From NCBI RefSeq assembly GCF_042665525.1, contig NZ_JBHTCQ010000004.1, forward strand, positions 248,001 to 312,000: a stretch of 64,000 nt of DNA. The letters run 5' to 3'. Positions within the stretch are counted from its first letter, which is position 1; each line of letters starts with the position of its first letter. Under the pieces are notes generated by a model. The model was not told the origin of the DNA. It searched no databases and worked only from the letters and a program-made list of their open reading frames with translations. Shown in pieces: positions 45,752-53,009 of the stretch. The position numbers and the translations under genes were made by a program. Source of the stretch: Allobogoriella alba. GTDB lineage: Bacteria > Actinomycetota > Actinomycetes > Actinomycetales > Actinomycetaceae.

Positions 45752-45767
45752 TAGAACGTATGTTCGA
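45752..45767. promoter_or_regulatory. LexA (SOS) box upstream of imuA'-imuB
   Basis: Read on the minus strand, TCGAACATACGTTCTA matches TCGAAC-N4-GTTCGA with one mismatch in the distal arm. It ends 17 bases before the imuA' GTG, as at dnaE2, placing both loci under LexA. The rest of 45768-45981 shows no other feature until the PEBP ribosome-binding site. Confidence 0.9.
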
Positions 45768-45981
45768 GATGTCCAGTGTTCGTCCGGACGCCGCCGCTGT
45801 CAACCGGCTCTCGCCCGGCTCCCGAAGGACTCGATCCTGGACCCGCCCACCCACATCCACGCGACCGGCCGCACGTGGGTGTGCGACACCACTCGACGCC
45901 ACGACGCCGGCGGCGACGTGCCAGCGCACCGCCGAGAGCCGTAGGTTGGGGGCAGCACCAACCGACGACGGAAGGACTGCC

Positions 45982-46509
45982 GTGAACCTCGACCGCCCCC
46001 TCGCCCAGGACCCGTACGAGAAGCTCCCGACCGTGCCGTCGTTCGCGCTGACCTCGACGGACATCACCGACGGCGCGCCGCTGCCCGTGGCGCACACGCA
46101 GGACGGGGCGAACACCTCGCCGCAGCTGTCGTGGTCCGGCTTCCCGGAGGAGACCAAGGGGTTCGTCGTGACCTGCTTCGACCCGGACGCGCCGACGCCG
46201 TCGGGGTTCTGGCACTGGACGGTGGTGGACCTGTCCGCGGACGTCACCTCGCTCGCCCAGGGCGAGGGCGAGTCCGACCTCATGCTGCCCGGCGCGGCGT
46301 TCCACCTGCGCAACGACGGCGGCACGCACGCGTACGTCGGCTCGGCACCTCCCGAGGGCGACCGACCGCACCGGTACTACTTCGCCGTCCACGCGCTCGA
46401 CACCGAGACCCTCGAGCTGGGCGAGGACGACTCCCCCACCAAGTGCGCCTTCATGACCCTCTTCCACACGGTGGCTCGCGCGACCCTCGTGGCCACCTAC
46501 CAGCGGTGA
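45982..46509 (+). CDS. YbhB/YbcL (Raf kinase inhibitor-like, PEBP) family protein
   Basis: A 175-residue PEBP-fold protein. SPQLSWSGFPEETKGFVVTCFDPDAPTPSGFWHW holds the conserved anion-binding DPDAP and WHW features in one run, and the C-terminal YYFAVHAL block follows. Bacterial members are cytoplasmic or periplasmic proteins of unclear role that bind phosphate-like groups. GTG start at 45982 with GAAGGA 6 bases before it. Stop overlaps the next gene (GTGA). Confidence 0.9.
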   Translation: MNLDRPLAQDPYEKLPTVPSFALTSTDITDGAPLPVAHTQDGANTSPQLSWSGFPEETKGFVVTCFDPDAPTPSGFWHWTVVDLSADVTSLAQGEGESDLMLPGAAFHLRNDGGTHAYVGSAPPEGDRPHRYYFAVHALDTETLELGEDDSPTKCAFMTLFHTVARATLVATYQR

Positions 46510-47135
46510 GCCAGGAAGAGGCCGTCCCCGAGCCGACGCCGACCGGCGAGAGCCTCGGCGACCCGGCCGACCCGCTGCTCACCGACGCGACCAGGTACGG
46601 CACGCTGACCTGGGTCCCGTACCGGCGGCGGACCGACCTGCTGGCCGCTCCCGTGCTGGCCTGCCTCGAGGCCCTCGACCCCGACGTCTCGAAGTACGTC
46701 TACGTCACGGAGATCGACCCGGAGCTGGCGGACACGGCCGCGATGACCGAGGCGTACGAGCTGCCGCTCGAGGCGTCGTCGAACTGCGTGCTGGTGGCCG
46801 GCAGGCGCGAGGGACAGGAACGGGTGGCCGCGTGCGTGGTGCGGGCCACCACCCGCACGGACGTCAACACGACCGTCCGCAAGCTCCTCGACGTGCGCAA
46901 GGCGTCCTTCTGGCCGACCGAGCGTGCCGTCGAGGCGTCGGGCATGGAGTACGGCGGCATCACGCCCGTCGGGGTCCCGTCCGACTGGCGCCTGCTGCTC
47001 GACTCCCGCGTGCGGTCCGGCCCGTCGATCGTGGGGTCCGGCGTGCGCCGCTCGAAGCTGCTGATGCCGGGCGAGGTCCTGCAGGCCCTGCCCGGCGCGG
47101 AGGTCGTCGACGGACTGGCCAGACCGACCGGCTGA
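46506..47135 (+). CDS. YbaK/EbsC-type (aminoacyl-tRNA deacylase-like) protein
   Basis: A 209-residue protein of the YbaK/ProX editing-domain family. SNCVLVAGR, TTVRKLLDVRKASFW and MEYGGITPVGVPSDWR match its core, in which a Lys-containing helix binds the tRNA acceptor. Members hydrolyse misacylated tRNAs such as Cys-tRNA(Pro) in trans. About 35 acidic, Pro-rich residues precede the domain. GTG start overlaps the PEBP stop by 4 bases, so both are probably co-translated. Confidence 0.85.
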   Translation: MSQEEAVPEPTPTGESLGDPADPLLTDATRYGTLTWVPYRRRTDLLAAPVLACLEALDPDVSKYVYVTEIDPELADTAAMTEAYELPLEASSNCVLVAGRREGQERVAACVVRATTRTDVNTTVRKLLDVRKASFWPTERAVEASGMEYGGITPVGVPSDWRLLLDSRVRSGPSIVGSGVRRSKLLMPGEVLQALPGAEVVDGLARPTG

Positions 47136-47145
47136 GCGAGCGGCT

Positions 47146-47742
47146 TCAGCGGCGCACGCGGTAACGCAGGTGCAGCACGCGCTCGCCCTGGACCGCCTCG
47201 GCCGGGTCCTGGAGCAGGACGGCGTCGGCGTGGTCGCCGAAGAACCGCTTGCCCTCGCCCAGGACCACCGGGGCGACGTCCATGAAGACCTCGTCGACGA
47301 GCCCGGCAGTGAAGGCCTGGCCACCGACGTCGCCCGCGCACACGCACACGAGGCCGTCACCGGCCAGCTCCGCGGCGCGTGCGATGCCGGACTCGACGGT
47401 GCCGGCGGTGTGGAACGGTGCGTCCGGGTGCTGCGCGAGCCACTCCTGCGGAAGCGGACGGTGCGTGACGACGACGAGATGGTCACCCGCCCCCGGGACA
47501 CCGTTCCACCCGTTCGTCATGTCGAACAGGCGACGGCCGATCACCGTGACGGACACGGCGTCCCAGAACGGCTGGACGTAGTCGTGCGAGGCCTGCGAGA
47601 CGTGGAAGGTCCAGCCGGCGTCGTTGGCGGTGAGCTCGACGTCGCCGTTGCCGTACCAGTCGAACAGCGGCCCCGGCATGTCGTCCGGCCGGGCGATGAA
47701 GCCGTCCACCGAGACGACGGCCTGCATGATCACGCGAGTCAT
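47146..47742 (-). CDS. Dihydrofolate reductase-like (RibD C-terminal domain) protein
   Basis: A 198-residue protein of the RibD-C/DHFR-like family: MQAVVSVDGFIARPDD at the start, VTVIGRRLFDMTNGW, then CVCAGDVGGQAFTAGLVDEV. Such proteins are NADPH-dependent reductases of unproven substrate, often controlled by nearby small regulators. Start ATG at 47742 with AAGGAG 6 bases upstream; the same frame is open to 47772, but that would read into the palindrome. Divergent from the ATPase gene; two palindromes in the gap imply joint control. Confidence 0.85.
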   Translation of the reverse strand: MTRVIMQAVVSVDGFIARPDDMPGPLFDWYGNGDVELTANDAGWTFHVSQASHDYVQPFWDAVSVTVIGRRLFDMTNGWNGVPGAGDHLVVVTHRPLPQEWLAQHPDAPFHTAGTVESGIARAAELAGDGLVCVCAGDVGGQAFTAGLVDEVFMDVAPVVLGEGKRFFGDHADAVLLQDPAEAVQGERVLHLRYRVRR

Positions 47743-47764
47743 GTCGAGCTCCTTGTCCGTAGTT

Positions 47765-47834
47765 GTTGTCAACCTTTCGGTTGATAACCACTGAACCAGC
47801 CCTCCGTACGGTTGTCAACCCATCGGTTGACAAC
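47765..47834. promoter_or_regulatory. Two large operator palindromes between DHFR-like and ATPase genes
   Basis: Site 1 (47765-47788) is GTTGTCAACC-N4-GGTTGATAAC with one mismatch between the arms. Site 2 (47811-47834) is GTTGTCAACC-N4-GGTTGACAAC, a perfect 10-bp inverted repeat. Their centres are 46 bases apart. Each holds TTGACA/TTGTCA words that double as -35 elements for the divergent promoters. No regulator gene is adjacent; the same TCAACC/GGTTGA half-sites occur at the HxlR gene near 56.05 kb. Confidence 0.85.
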
Positions 47835-47855
47835 ATGTCCTCGCATCGCGATAGC
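47827..47855 (+). promoter_or_regulatory. Predicted promoter of the leaderless ATPase gene
   Basis: TTGACA (47827-47832), inside the right arm of operator site 2, is followed after 17 bases by GATAGC (47850-47855) and after 9 more by the GTG at 47865. There is no ribosome-binding site, which together predicts transcription starting at the start codon. Confidence 0.6.
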
Positions 47856-47864
47856 GTTTCTTGC

Positions 47865-49037
47865 GTGCTGACCACGCTCGCCGTCCGCGGGTACCGCTCG
47901 CTGAGAGACGTCGTCCTCCCCCTCGGCCGGCTGACGGTGGTCACCGGGGCCAACGGTTCCGGGAAGTCGAACCTCTACCGGGCGCTCCGCCTCCTCGCCG
48001 CGACGGCGGGGGTGGGCGCCCCGGCCGCGCTCGCGCAGGAGGGCGGGCTGTCCTCCGCCCTGTGGGCGGGCCGGGAGTCCGGCGGGACCGGCGAGGGCAC
48101 CCTCCGGAAGCGCCCGGTGCGGGTCGAGCTGGGCGTCGCCGGCGAGGACACCGGCTACCTCGTCTCGCTCGGCCTCCCGGCGCCGCCCGTCTCCGGGCCG
48201 TTCGTGCGGGACCCCGAGATCAAGGAGGAGGTCGTCTGGGCCGGTCCCCTGCTGCGCGCCGGGAGCATGCTCACGCACCGGAAGGGACCGCTCGTGCGCA
48301 CCCGCGGCGAGGACGGCTGGGAGACGCTGACCTCCCAGGCCCGCGTGCACGAGTCGATGCTCGACCTGCTCGCCGATCCCGTGCGCACGCCGGAGATCCT
48401 CCGACTGCGGGAGGAGCTGCGCTCGTGGCGCCTGTACGACCACCTGCGCACGGACCCGGAGACGCCCGCCCGCGTGCCACGGGCCGGCTCGCGCACCTCC
48501 GCGCTCGCCGACGACGGAGCGGACCTCGCCGCCGCGCTGGCCACCATCGCCGACATGGGGCGCCACGACGCGCTCGAGCGGGCGATCGCCGACGCCTTCG
48601 ACGCACGGCTCGAGATCCGGGCCGAGGACGGGATGTTCGAGGTGCTGCTCCACCAGCCGGGCCTGCTGCGCCCGTTGCGGGCCGCCGAGCTCTCCGACGG
48701 GACGCTCCGTTTCCTCATGGTGGCGGCCGCGCTGCTCACCCCGCGCCCGCCGCAGCTGGTGGTGCTCAACGAGCCCGAGCAGTCCATGCACGTCTCGATG
48801 CTGCCGGCCCTGGCGCGGCTGGCGGTCGGCGCGGCCGCGCAGACCCAGGTGGTCGTGGTCACCCACTCCGAGGCGTTGGCCCGGGCGGTGGACGCGGACG
48901 GGACGGAGGCAGAACCGGCGGACGGGGACGGAGTCGGGGAGCGCGTCGTGCAGATCGAGCTGGAGAAGCTCGACGGCGAGACGACGGTGGCGGGCCAGGA
49001 GGGACCGCTGGACCGGCCAGCATGGCGCTGGCCGTAG
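47865..49037 (+). CDS. RecF/SMC-like AAA ATPase (AAA_21 type)
   Basis: A 390-residue ATPase with the ABC-like fold of RecF and OLD-type proteins: N-terminal LAVRGYRSLRDVVLPL, Walker A VTGANGSGKSNLYRAL, signature-like LSDGTLRFLMVAAAL, Walker B QLVVLNEPEQSMH and an H-loop VVVTHSE. It ends with an acidic, low-complexity tail and has no TOPRIM domain and no partner nuclease beside it, unlike OLD or Gabija systems. GTG start at 47865 is preferred from the promoter; an ATG at 47835 is in frame. Its role is unknown; DNA-linked or stress functions are common in the family. Confidence 0.85.
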   Translation: MLTTLAVRGYRSLRDVVLPLGRLTVVTGANGSGKSNLYRALRLLAATAGVGAPAALAQEGGLSSALWAGRESGGTGEGTLRKRPVRVELGVAGEDTGYLVSLGLPAPPVSGPFVRDPEIKEEVVWAGPLLRAGSMLTHRKGPLVRTRGEDGWETLTSQARVHESMLDLLADPVRTPEILRLREELRSWRLYDHLRTDPETPARVPRAGSRTSALADDGADLAAALATIADMGRHDALERAIADAFDARLEIRAEDGMFEVLLHQPGLLRPLRAAELSDGTLRFLMVAAALLTPRPPQLVVLNEPEQSMHVSMLPALARLAVGAAAQTQVVVVTHSEALARAVDADGTEAEPADGDGVGERVVQIELEKLDGETTVAGQEGPLDRPAWRWP

Positions 49038-49075
49038 GCCGACCGTCCGCCTCCGCGGCCGAGTACCGTGGCGTC

Positions 49076-49618
49076 ATGAGCACGGCGAGTGAGTCGCAGT
49101 TCCTGCGGCTGCTGCGCGAGCAGATCGGCCACGAGTTCGACGCGCATCAGCAGTACGTCGCCATCGCGGTGTGGTTCGACGGGCAGGACCTGCCGCAGCT
49201 GGCGCGTCACTTCTACCGCCAGGCGCTCGAGGAGCGGAACCACGCGATGATGATCGTGCAGTACATGCTCGACCGCGGTCTCGACGTGGAGATCCCCGGC
49301 GGCTCCACCGTGCGGAACGACTTCACCCGGGTGACCGAGCCGCTGCAGCTCGCGCTGGACCAGGAGCAGCAGGTGACCGGGCAGGTCGAGGCGATCTTCC
49401 GGGCCGCCCGGGAGGAGAACGACGTGCTCGGTGAGCAGTTCATGCTCTGGTTCCTGGAGGAGCAGGTCGAGGAGGTCGCCTCGGCGACCACCCTGCTCAC
49501 CGTGGCTCAGCGCGCCGGCGAGAACCTCTTCGACCTGGAGAACTTCGTGGCCCGCGAGCAGATCGGTGACGAGGGCGCCCCCGACGGGGCGCCCGCGGCG
49601 GCCGGCGGCGCACTGTAG
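49076..49618 (+). CDS. Ferritin (bacterial non-haem type)
   Basis: A 180-residue ferritin that oxidises and stores iron. Iron-site residues are visible: Glu20 (IGHEFDAHQQY), Glu53 and His56 (LEERNHAMMI), and a later Glu/Gln set in EENDVLGEQFMLWFLEEQVEEV. The subunit is four-helix as usual, with an Ala/Gly-rich tail. ATG 39 bases after the ATPase stop; no strong ribosome-binding site, so possibly leaderless. Together with furA-katA it belongs to the oxidative and iron theme. Confidence 0.92.
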   Translation: MSTASESQFLRLLREQIGHEFDAHQQYVAIAVWFDGQDLPQLARHFYRQALEERNHAMMIVQYMLDRGLDVEIPGGSTVRNDFTRVTEPLQLALDQEQQVTGQVEAIFRAAREENDVLGEQFMLWFLEEQVEEVASATTLLTVAQRAGENLFDLENFVAREQIGDEGAPDGAPAAAGGAL

Positions 49619-49670
49619 AGCGCACGTAGGGCCCGGCGCCGAGCACCGCCGGCGGCCGTAGGGTGACCGC

Positions 49671-50132
49671 GTGTTCCACGTCGTCTTCTACGAGCCCCGG
49701 ATCCCGCCGAACACGGGCAACGCGATCCGCCTGGCCGCGTGCACGGGGACCACGCTCCACCTCGTCGAACCGCTCGGCTTCGAGCTGACCGACGCGCACC
49801 TGCGACGGGCCGGCCTGGACTACCACGACCTGGCGGACGTCGCCGTCCACCGCGATCTCGACGCCGCCCTCGCGGCCCTGCCGGGGCGGGTCTTCGCGTT
49901 CACCGGCAAGGCGACCCGGAGCTTCGCCGACGTCCGGTACGAGCCGGGTGACGCCCTCCTCTTCGGCCCTGAGCCGACGGGCCTGCCGGACGAGGTCCTC
50001 ACCGACGACCGCCTGACGGACCGTCTGCGCATCCCGATGGTGCCGGCCGTCCGGTCGTTGAACCTCGCCAACTCGGCCGCCGTCGCGGTCTACGAGGCGT
50101 GGCGCCAGCACGGCTACGCCGGCGGGGCGTAG
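49671..50132 (+). CDS. trmL: tRNA (cytidine(34)-2'-O)-methyltransferase TrmL
   Basis: A 153-residue SPOUT methyltransferase that modifies the wobble ribose of certain leucine tRNAs using SAM. All three SPOUT motifs show: NTGNAIRLAAC (motif 1), LLFGPEPTGLP (motif 2) and VRSLNLANSAAVAVYEAWRQ (motif 3). The length equals that of minimal TrmL. GTG start; no strong ribosome-binding site. The next gene is convergent, 91 bases away, with no terminator apparent in the gap. Confidence 0.92.
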   Translation: MFHVVFYEPRIPPNTGNAIRLAACTGTTLHLVEPLGFELTDAHLRRAGLDYHDLADVAVHRDLDAALAALPGRVFAFTGKATRSFADVRYEPGDALLFGPEPTGLPDEVLTDDRLTDRLRIPMVPAVRSLNLANSAAVAVYEAWRQHGYAGGA

Positions 50133-50223
50133 CGAGACGTCACGCCGAAACGGTGACGACGGCGGCCAGAGCCTCTCCCCCGGCGCCGCCACACGGCCAC
50201 GCCGCCGCTACGACACGCCGCCG

Positions 50224-50511
50224 CTACGACGCGGCCTGCTCCTGGGTGCCGTACCGCTTGGCGGCCCGGGCCCGGGCCTTCTCGGCCTCGACCTCGCGGT
50301 CCTTCGGCGGTGCGGTGGTGACCAGGTCCTCGAGCAGGTGGTGCGTGATGTGCGCGACCTCGTGGACGGCGCGGTCGAAGGCCTCCTGGTTGGCCTTCGA
50401 CGGCTTGTTCATCCCGGAGACCTTCCGCACGTACTGCAGGGCTGCGGCCTCGATCTCCTCCGACGTCGCGGCGGGGGCGAAGTTGTGCAGGGTTCGGATG
50501 TTGCGGCACAT
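50224..50511 (-). CDS. DUF2277 family protein
   Basis: A 95-residue conserved protein starting MCRNIRTLHNFAPAATSEEIEAAALQYVRKVSG, with the invariant CRNI...LxNFxPPAT block of DUF2277 and a helical rest with HITHHLLED. Found widely in actinobacteria; function unknown, perhaps DNA- or tRNA-related. ATG at 50511; frames that start further upstream overlap nothing meaningful. [Motif quoted in pieces: MCRNIRTLHNF, then PAATSEEIEAAA.]. Confidence 0.88.
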   Translation of the reverse strand: MCRNIRTLHNFAPAATSEEIEAAALQYVRKVSGMNKPSKANQEAFDRAVHEVAHITHHLLEDLVTTAPPKDREVEAEKARARAAKRYGTQEQAAS

Positions 50512-50602
50512 GCGCTCAGCCTCCCACGCGCCCGCGCGGAGATGAAGGGTGAGGCGCAGGAGGCCGTCCGCCCGACCAGCGGAAGCTGTCGGCGTTCGCG
50601 CG

Positions 50603-51049
50603 TCAGGCAGGGCGCGCCCCTTGTGCTGCCGGTCCGCCGTCGTCGTCGAGGCGGGCGACCCGCCGCGGGCCGGCGATCTGCCGGTAGGAGCTGTCCAGCA
50701 ATTCCGCGATCTCCTGCCAGTCCACATCCTCCGCGGCGGTCCCGCCGGACGCCAGGTCGAGGCCGATCCAGCCCGAGGGACCGTAATAGGCGGGCACGAA
50801 CGTCCGCGGGTCCTCGGCGAGCGCCCGGCGGTCGTCCTCGTCCGGCAGCAGCACCAGGCCGTGGTCGTACATCACCCGGGTCGCGGCCGGGCCCTTGGTG
50901 CCCGAGCCGTACACGGCGAACACCTTGCCGGCCCGGAAGTTCGGGCGACCGTGGGAGACGAACTCCTCGGCCTCCGGGAACGCGAGGGCGACGGTACGCA
51001 GCCGGGCGAGGTAGGGATCGTCGTCGTCGAACATGATCGGGTGCGGCAC
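50603..51049 (-). CDS. MmcQ/YjbR family protein
   Basis: A 148-residue protein of the MmcQ/YjbR family: ARLRTVALAFPEAEEFVSHG, then NFRAGKVFAVYG and a C-terminal DVDWQEIAELLDSSYRQIA. The fold resembles a double-wing DNA-binding domain, but no function is settled. The GTG start at 51049 has no ribosome-binding site; TACGCT about 7 bases before it looks like a -10 element, suggesting a leaderless message. ATG 51034 is an alternative start. Confidence 0.82.
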   Translation of the reverse strand: MPHPIMFDDDDPYLARLRTVALAFPEAEEFVSHGRPNFRAGKVFAVYGSGTKGPAATRVMYDHGLVLLPDEDDRRALAEDPRTFVPAYYGPSGWIGLDLASGGTAAEDVDWQEIAELLDSSYRQIAGPRRVARLDDDGGPAAQGARPA

Positions 51050-51083
51050 CCGGCCAGCGTAGATGGCGCCGAGTCCGGGTCGG

Positions 51084-51089
51084 TAGATT
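51084..51089 (+). promoter_or_regulatory. Putative -10 element of a leaderless gene
   Basis: TAGATT ends 7 bases before the GTG at 51097, the spacing at which transcription would start on the start codon itself. The gene lacks a properly spaced ribosome-binding site. Confidence 0.45.
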
Positions 51090-51096
51090 GCCGGAG

Positions 51097-52137
51097 GTGA
51101 CCTCCTGGCGGCTGGTCGACCAGCGTCCCCTGTTCGACATGCTTGCCGAGGCACGGATCTGCCGCGGCGTCCTGGGCGTGAGCGATCCCGACGTGTTCCA
51201 CGCCGACGGCCGGTGGCAGATGCTCCTCGGGGCGTTCACGACCCGGCTGACCGTCCGCATCGTGCTCGCCCGGCTCCCCGTGGGGGCCCCGGTCGTCGAG
51301 GACGGCTGGGCGTTCGTCACCGACCGGCGGGGACATGCCGTGACCATCGGGAGCCCGCCGCGCCGACGCAGCTGGGACGGCGGCGGGATGCACACCCCGA
51401 ACCGGGTCGCCGGGACCGTGGCCGGCGAGCCGGTGGAACGGATCTACTACGCCGGACAGCCGGCGGGGCGCACCGGCCTCGGCCGCAACCGGTACGCGAT
51501 CGGCGCTCTCGTGCGGGACGCCGAGACGTGGCGACGGTACGACCACCCGGTCCTGGAGGGGGACGCCCGGCGGCCGAGCGCGTTCGAGCCCTACGTGCTG
51601 TGCACCGACGGCCGCTGGCGGATGTGGTACCTCTCTGCGCCGGGCGAGGTCGAGCCCGGCGAGCGGCCGGACTACGAGCTGCGGTACACCGAGAGCGACG
51701 ACGGACTGCGGTGGGAGCCCGCCGAGACGTTCTCCTCGACCGCCGAGGGGTACTTCGACAACACGGTGGTGCGGACACCGGCGGGCTGGCGGATGGTGCT
51801 GGCCCGTGGGACCAACCTCCACGGCACCGAGCCGTACCCCGCACAGGGCCTGTGGCTGACCGAGGCGGGCGACCTGCCGGGCGGCCGTGCCGCGTGGGGC
51901 GGCATCGACCGGCTCCTCGACACCGATGCCTCGCCGACGCCGTGGTACGCCGCCGGCCTGTGCGGCCCGGCGGTCGTCCTGGACGGCGAGGACACGATGC
52001 ACGTCTTCGCCACCGGGACCTACGCGCGGACGTCCTGGTGGCGGACGAGCCTGTCCCGTCTGCGGCGGGGCCGGCGGCCGCCGCCACCGTCGCCGTTCTA
52101 CCTCGCCACGGGTCGGTTGACGTTCACGCGCGCCTGA
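51097..52137 (+). CDS. Five-bladed beta-propeller glycosidase-like protein
   Basis: A 346-residue protein with the repeated short strand pattern of five-bladed propeller glycosidases (GH43/GH32/GH130-like): SDPDVFHADGRWQMLLGAF, FEPYVLCTDGRWRMWYLS, YFDNTVVRTPAGWRMVLARG. Each blade has an Asp/Glu before a DGRW-type turn. Asp in DPDVF and the FDNTVV Asp are candidate catalytic residues. There is no signal peptide, so it is cytoplasmic. Substrate unassigned; it is not near the sugar loci. Confidence 0.72.
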   Translation: MTSWRLVDQRPLFDMLAEARICRGVLGVSDPDVFHADGRWQMLLGAFTTRLTVRIVLARLPVGAPVVEDGWAFVTDRRGHAVTIGSPPRRRSWDGGGMHTPNRVAGTVAGEPVERIYYAGQPAGRTGLGRNRYAIGALVRDAETWRRYDHPVLEGDARRPSAFEPYVLCTDGRWRMWYLSAPGEVEPGERPDYELRYTESDDGLRWEPAETFSSTAEGYFDNTVVRTPAGWRMVLARGTNLHGTEPYPAQGLWLTEAGDLPGGRAAWGGIDRLLDTDASPTPWYAAGLCGPAVVLDGEDTMHVFATGTYARTSWWRTSLSRLRRGRRPPPPSPFYLATGRLTFTRA

Positions 52138-52152
52138 CGAGGGCCCCGTCAG
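52134..52152. terminator. Small stem-loop between convergent genes
   Basis: CTGACG-AGGGCCC-CGTCAG covers both stop codons of the propeller gene (+) and the GAP-family gene (-), with a 6-bp perfect stem. It begins with the same TGACGAGGGCCCC word as the stronger terminator after usp. Confidence 0.5.
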
Positions 52153-52892
52153 CCTCCCGAGCCGCCCAGCTGGTCCAGGAACTCGCTCACCCCGCCGAAC
52201 TGCCCGAGGCCCTCGCGGAGGATCAGGAATCCGAGGATGGCGACGATCCACGGCATCCAGTCGCCCGCCGACTTCATCAACCAGGCGTTCACCCGCACCA
52301 GAAGCGGCTCGACAAGGCGATGCGCAACCATCCTGAGGCCGAGCAGCACGAGTGCCGGGGCCAGCATGAGCAGGCAGTAGGCCGCCATGAGGCCCACGTG
52401 CGTGACCGGCGCGAGGTCGGCGTCCGTCATGATCCCGATCGCGATGAGGTACGGCAGCAGGGTGGCGACCTCGATCGTGGTCGCGGTCAGGGCCAGCGCC
52501 ATCAGTGGTCGCGCCGACCCGTGCTCGGCGCTCATGACGCGCTCGCGCCACCGCATGAGACGCCCGCCGGAGCCCTCCCCGGCGGCCTTGCGACGCCGGT
52601 CCATCGGAAAGCTGACCGCGATGAGCGCGGCGCCGACGACCACGAGGACCATGGCACCGGCGTCGGTGGCGAGCCACGCCTGGACGTCGGCCAGGAACAG
52701 CCGCGCACCGGCCGACAGCACCAGGCCCACCACGAAGTAGAAGACGCCCACGGTCCCGAGGTAGACGAGCAGGCGGCCGGGCCGCGGACGTCCGGCGGCC
52801 AGCAACAGCCAGATCGGGATGAGCAGCGTGCCGAAGCTCGTCGAGTCTGCGAGTGCGAGCAGCGCCAGCATCCCGAGGGTCGCGATCTCCAT
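52149..52892 (-). CDS. GAP/SfLAP family membrane protein
   Basis: A 247-residue protein of the GAP (Sap, sulfolipid-1-addressing) family of the LysE-like superfamily, with six predicted helices. The N terminus carries LALADSTSFGTLLIPIWLLL, whose acidic D-S-T-S-F is typical. In mycobacteria Sap moves a sulfolipid; here the cargo is probably a different lipid or small molecule. ATG at 52892 with a weak GAGGG-type site; divergent from the histidine kinase at 53010. Confidence 0.85.
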   Translation of the reverse strand: MEIATLGMLALLALADSTSFGTLLIPIWLLLAAGRPRPGRLLVYLGTVGVFYFVVGLVLSAGARLFLADVQAWLATDAGAMVLVVVGAALIAVSFPMDRRRKAAGEGSGGRLMRWRERVMSAEHGSARPLMALALTATTIEVATLLPYLIAIGIMTDADLAPVTHVGLMAAYCLLMLAPALVLLGLRMVAHRLVEPLLVRVNAWLMKSAGDWMPWIVAILGFLILREGLGQFGGVSEFLDQLGGSGG

Positions 52893-53009
52893 GCCACCAC
52901 CCTCGCGCGGGACGCGCGGGCACACGTCCGGCGGACGGCGGACCCGGTGGACCGGCGCGTACATCCTTCGACCTACCCGCGTCCGCGCCGAGTGTGCTGG
53001 GATCGCGTC

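Noticed and set aside
47865..49037. OLD/Gabija-type defence ATPase
   Set aside because: No TOPRIM domain is fused and no helicase or nuclease gene follows; ferritin and TrmL genes are next.
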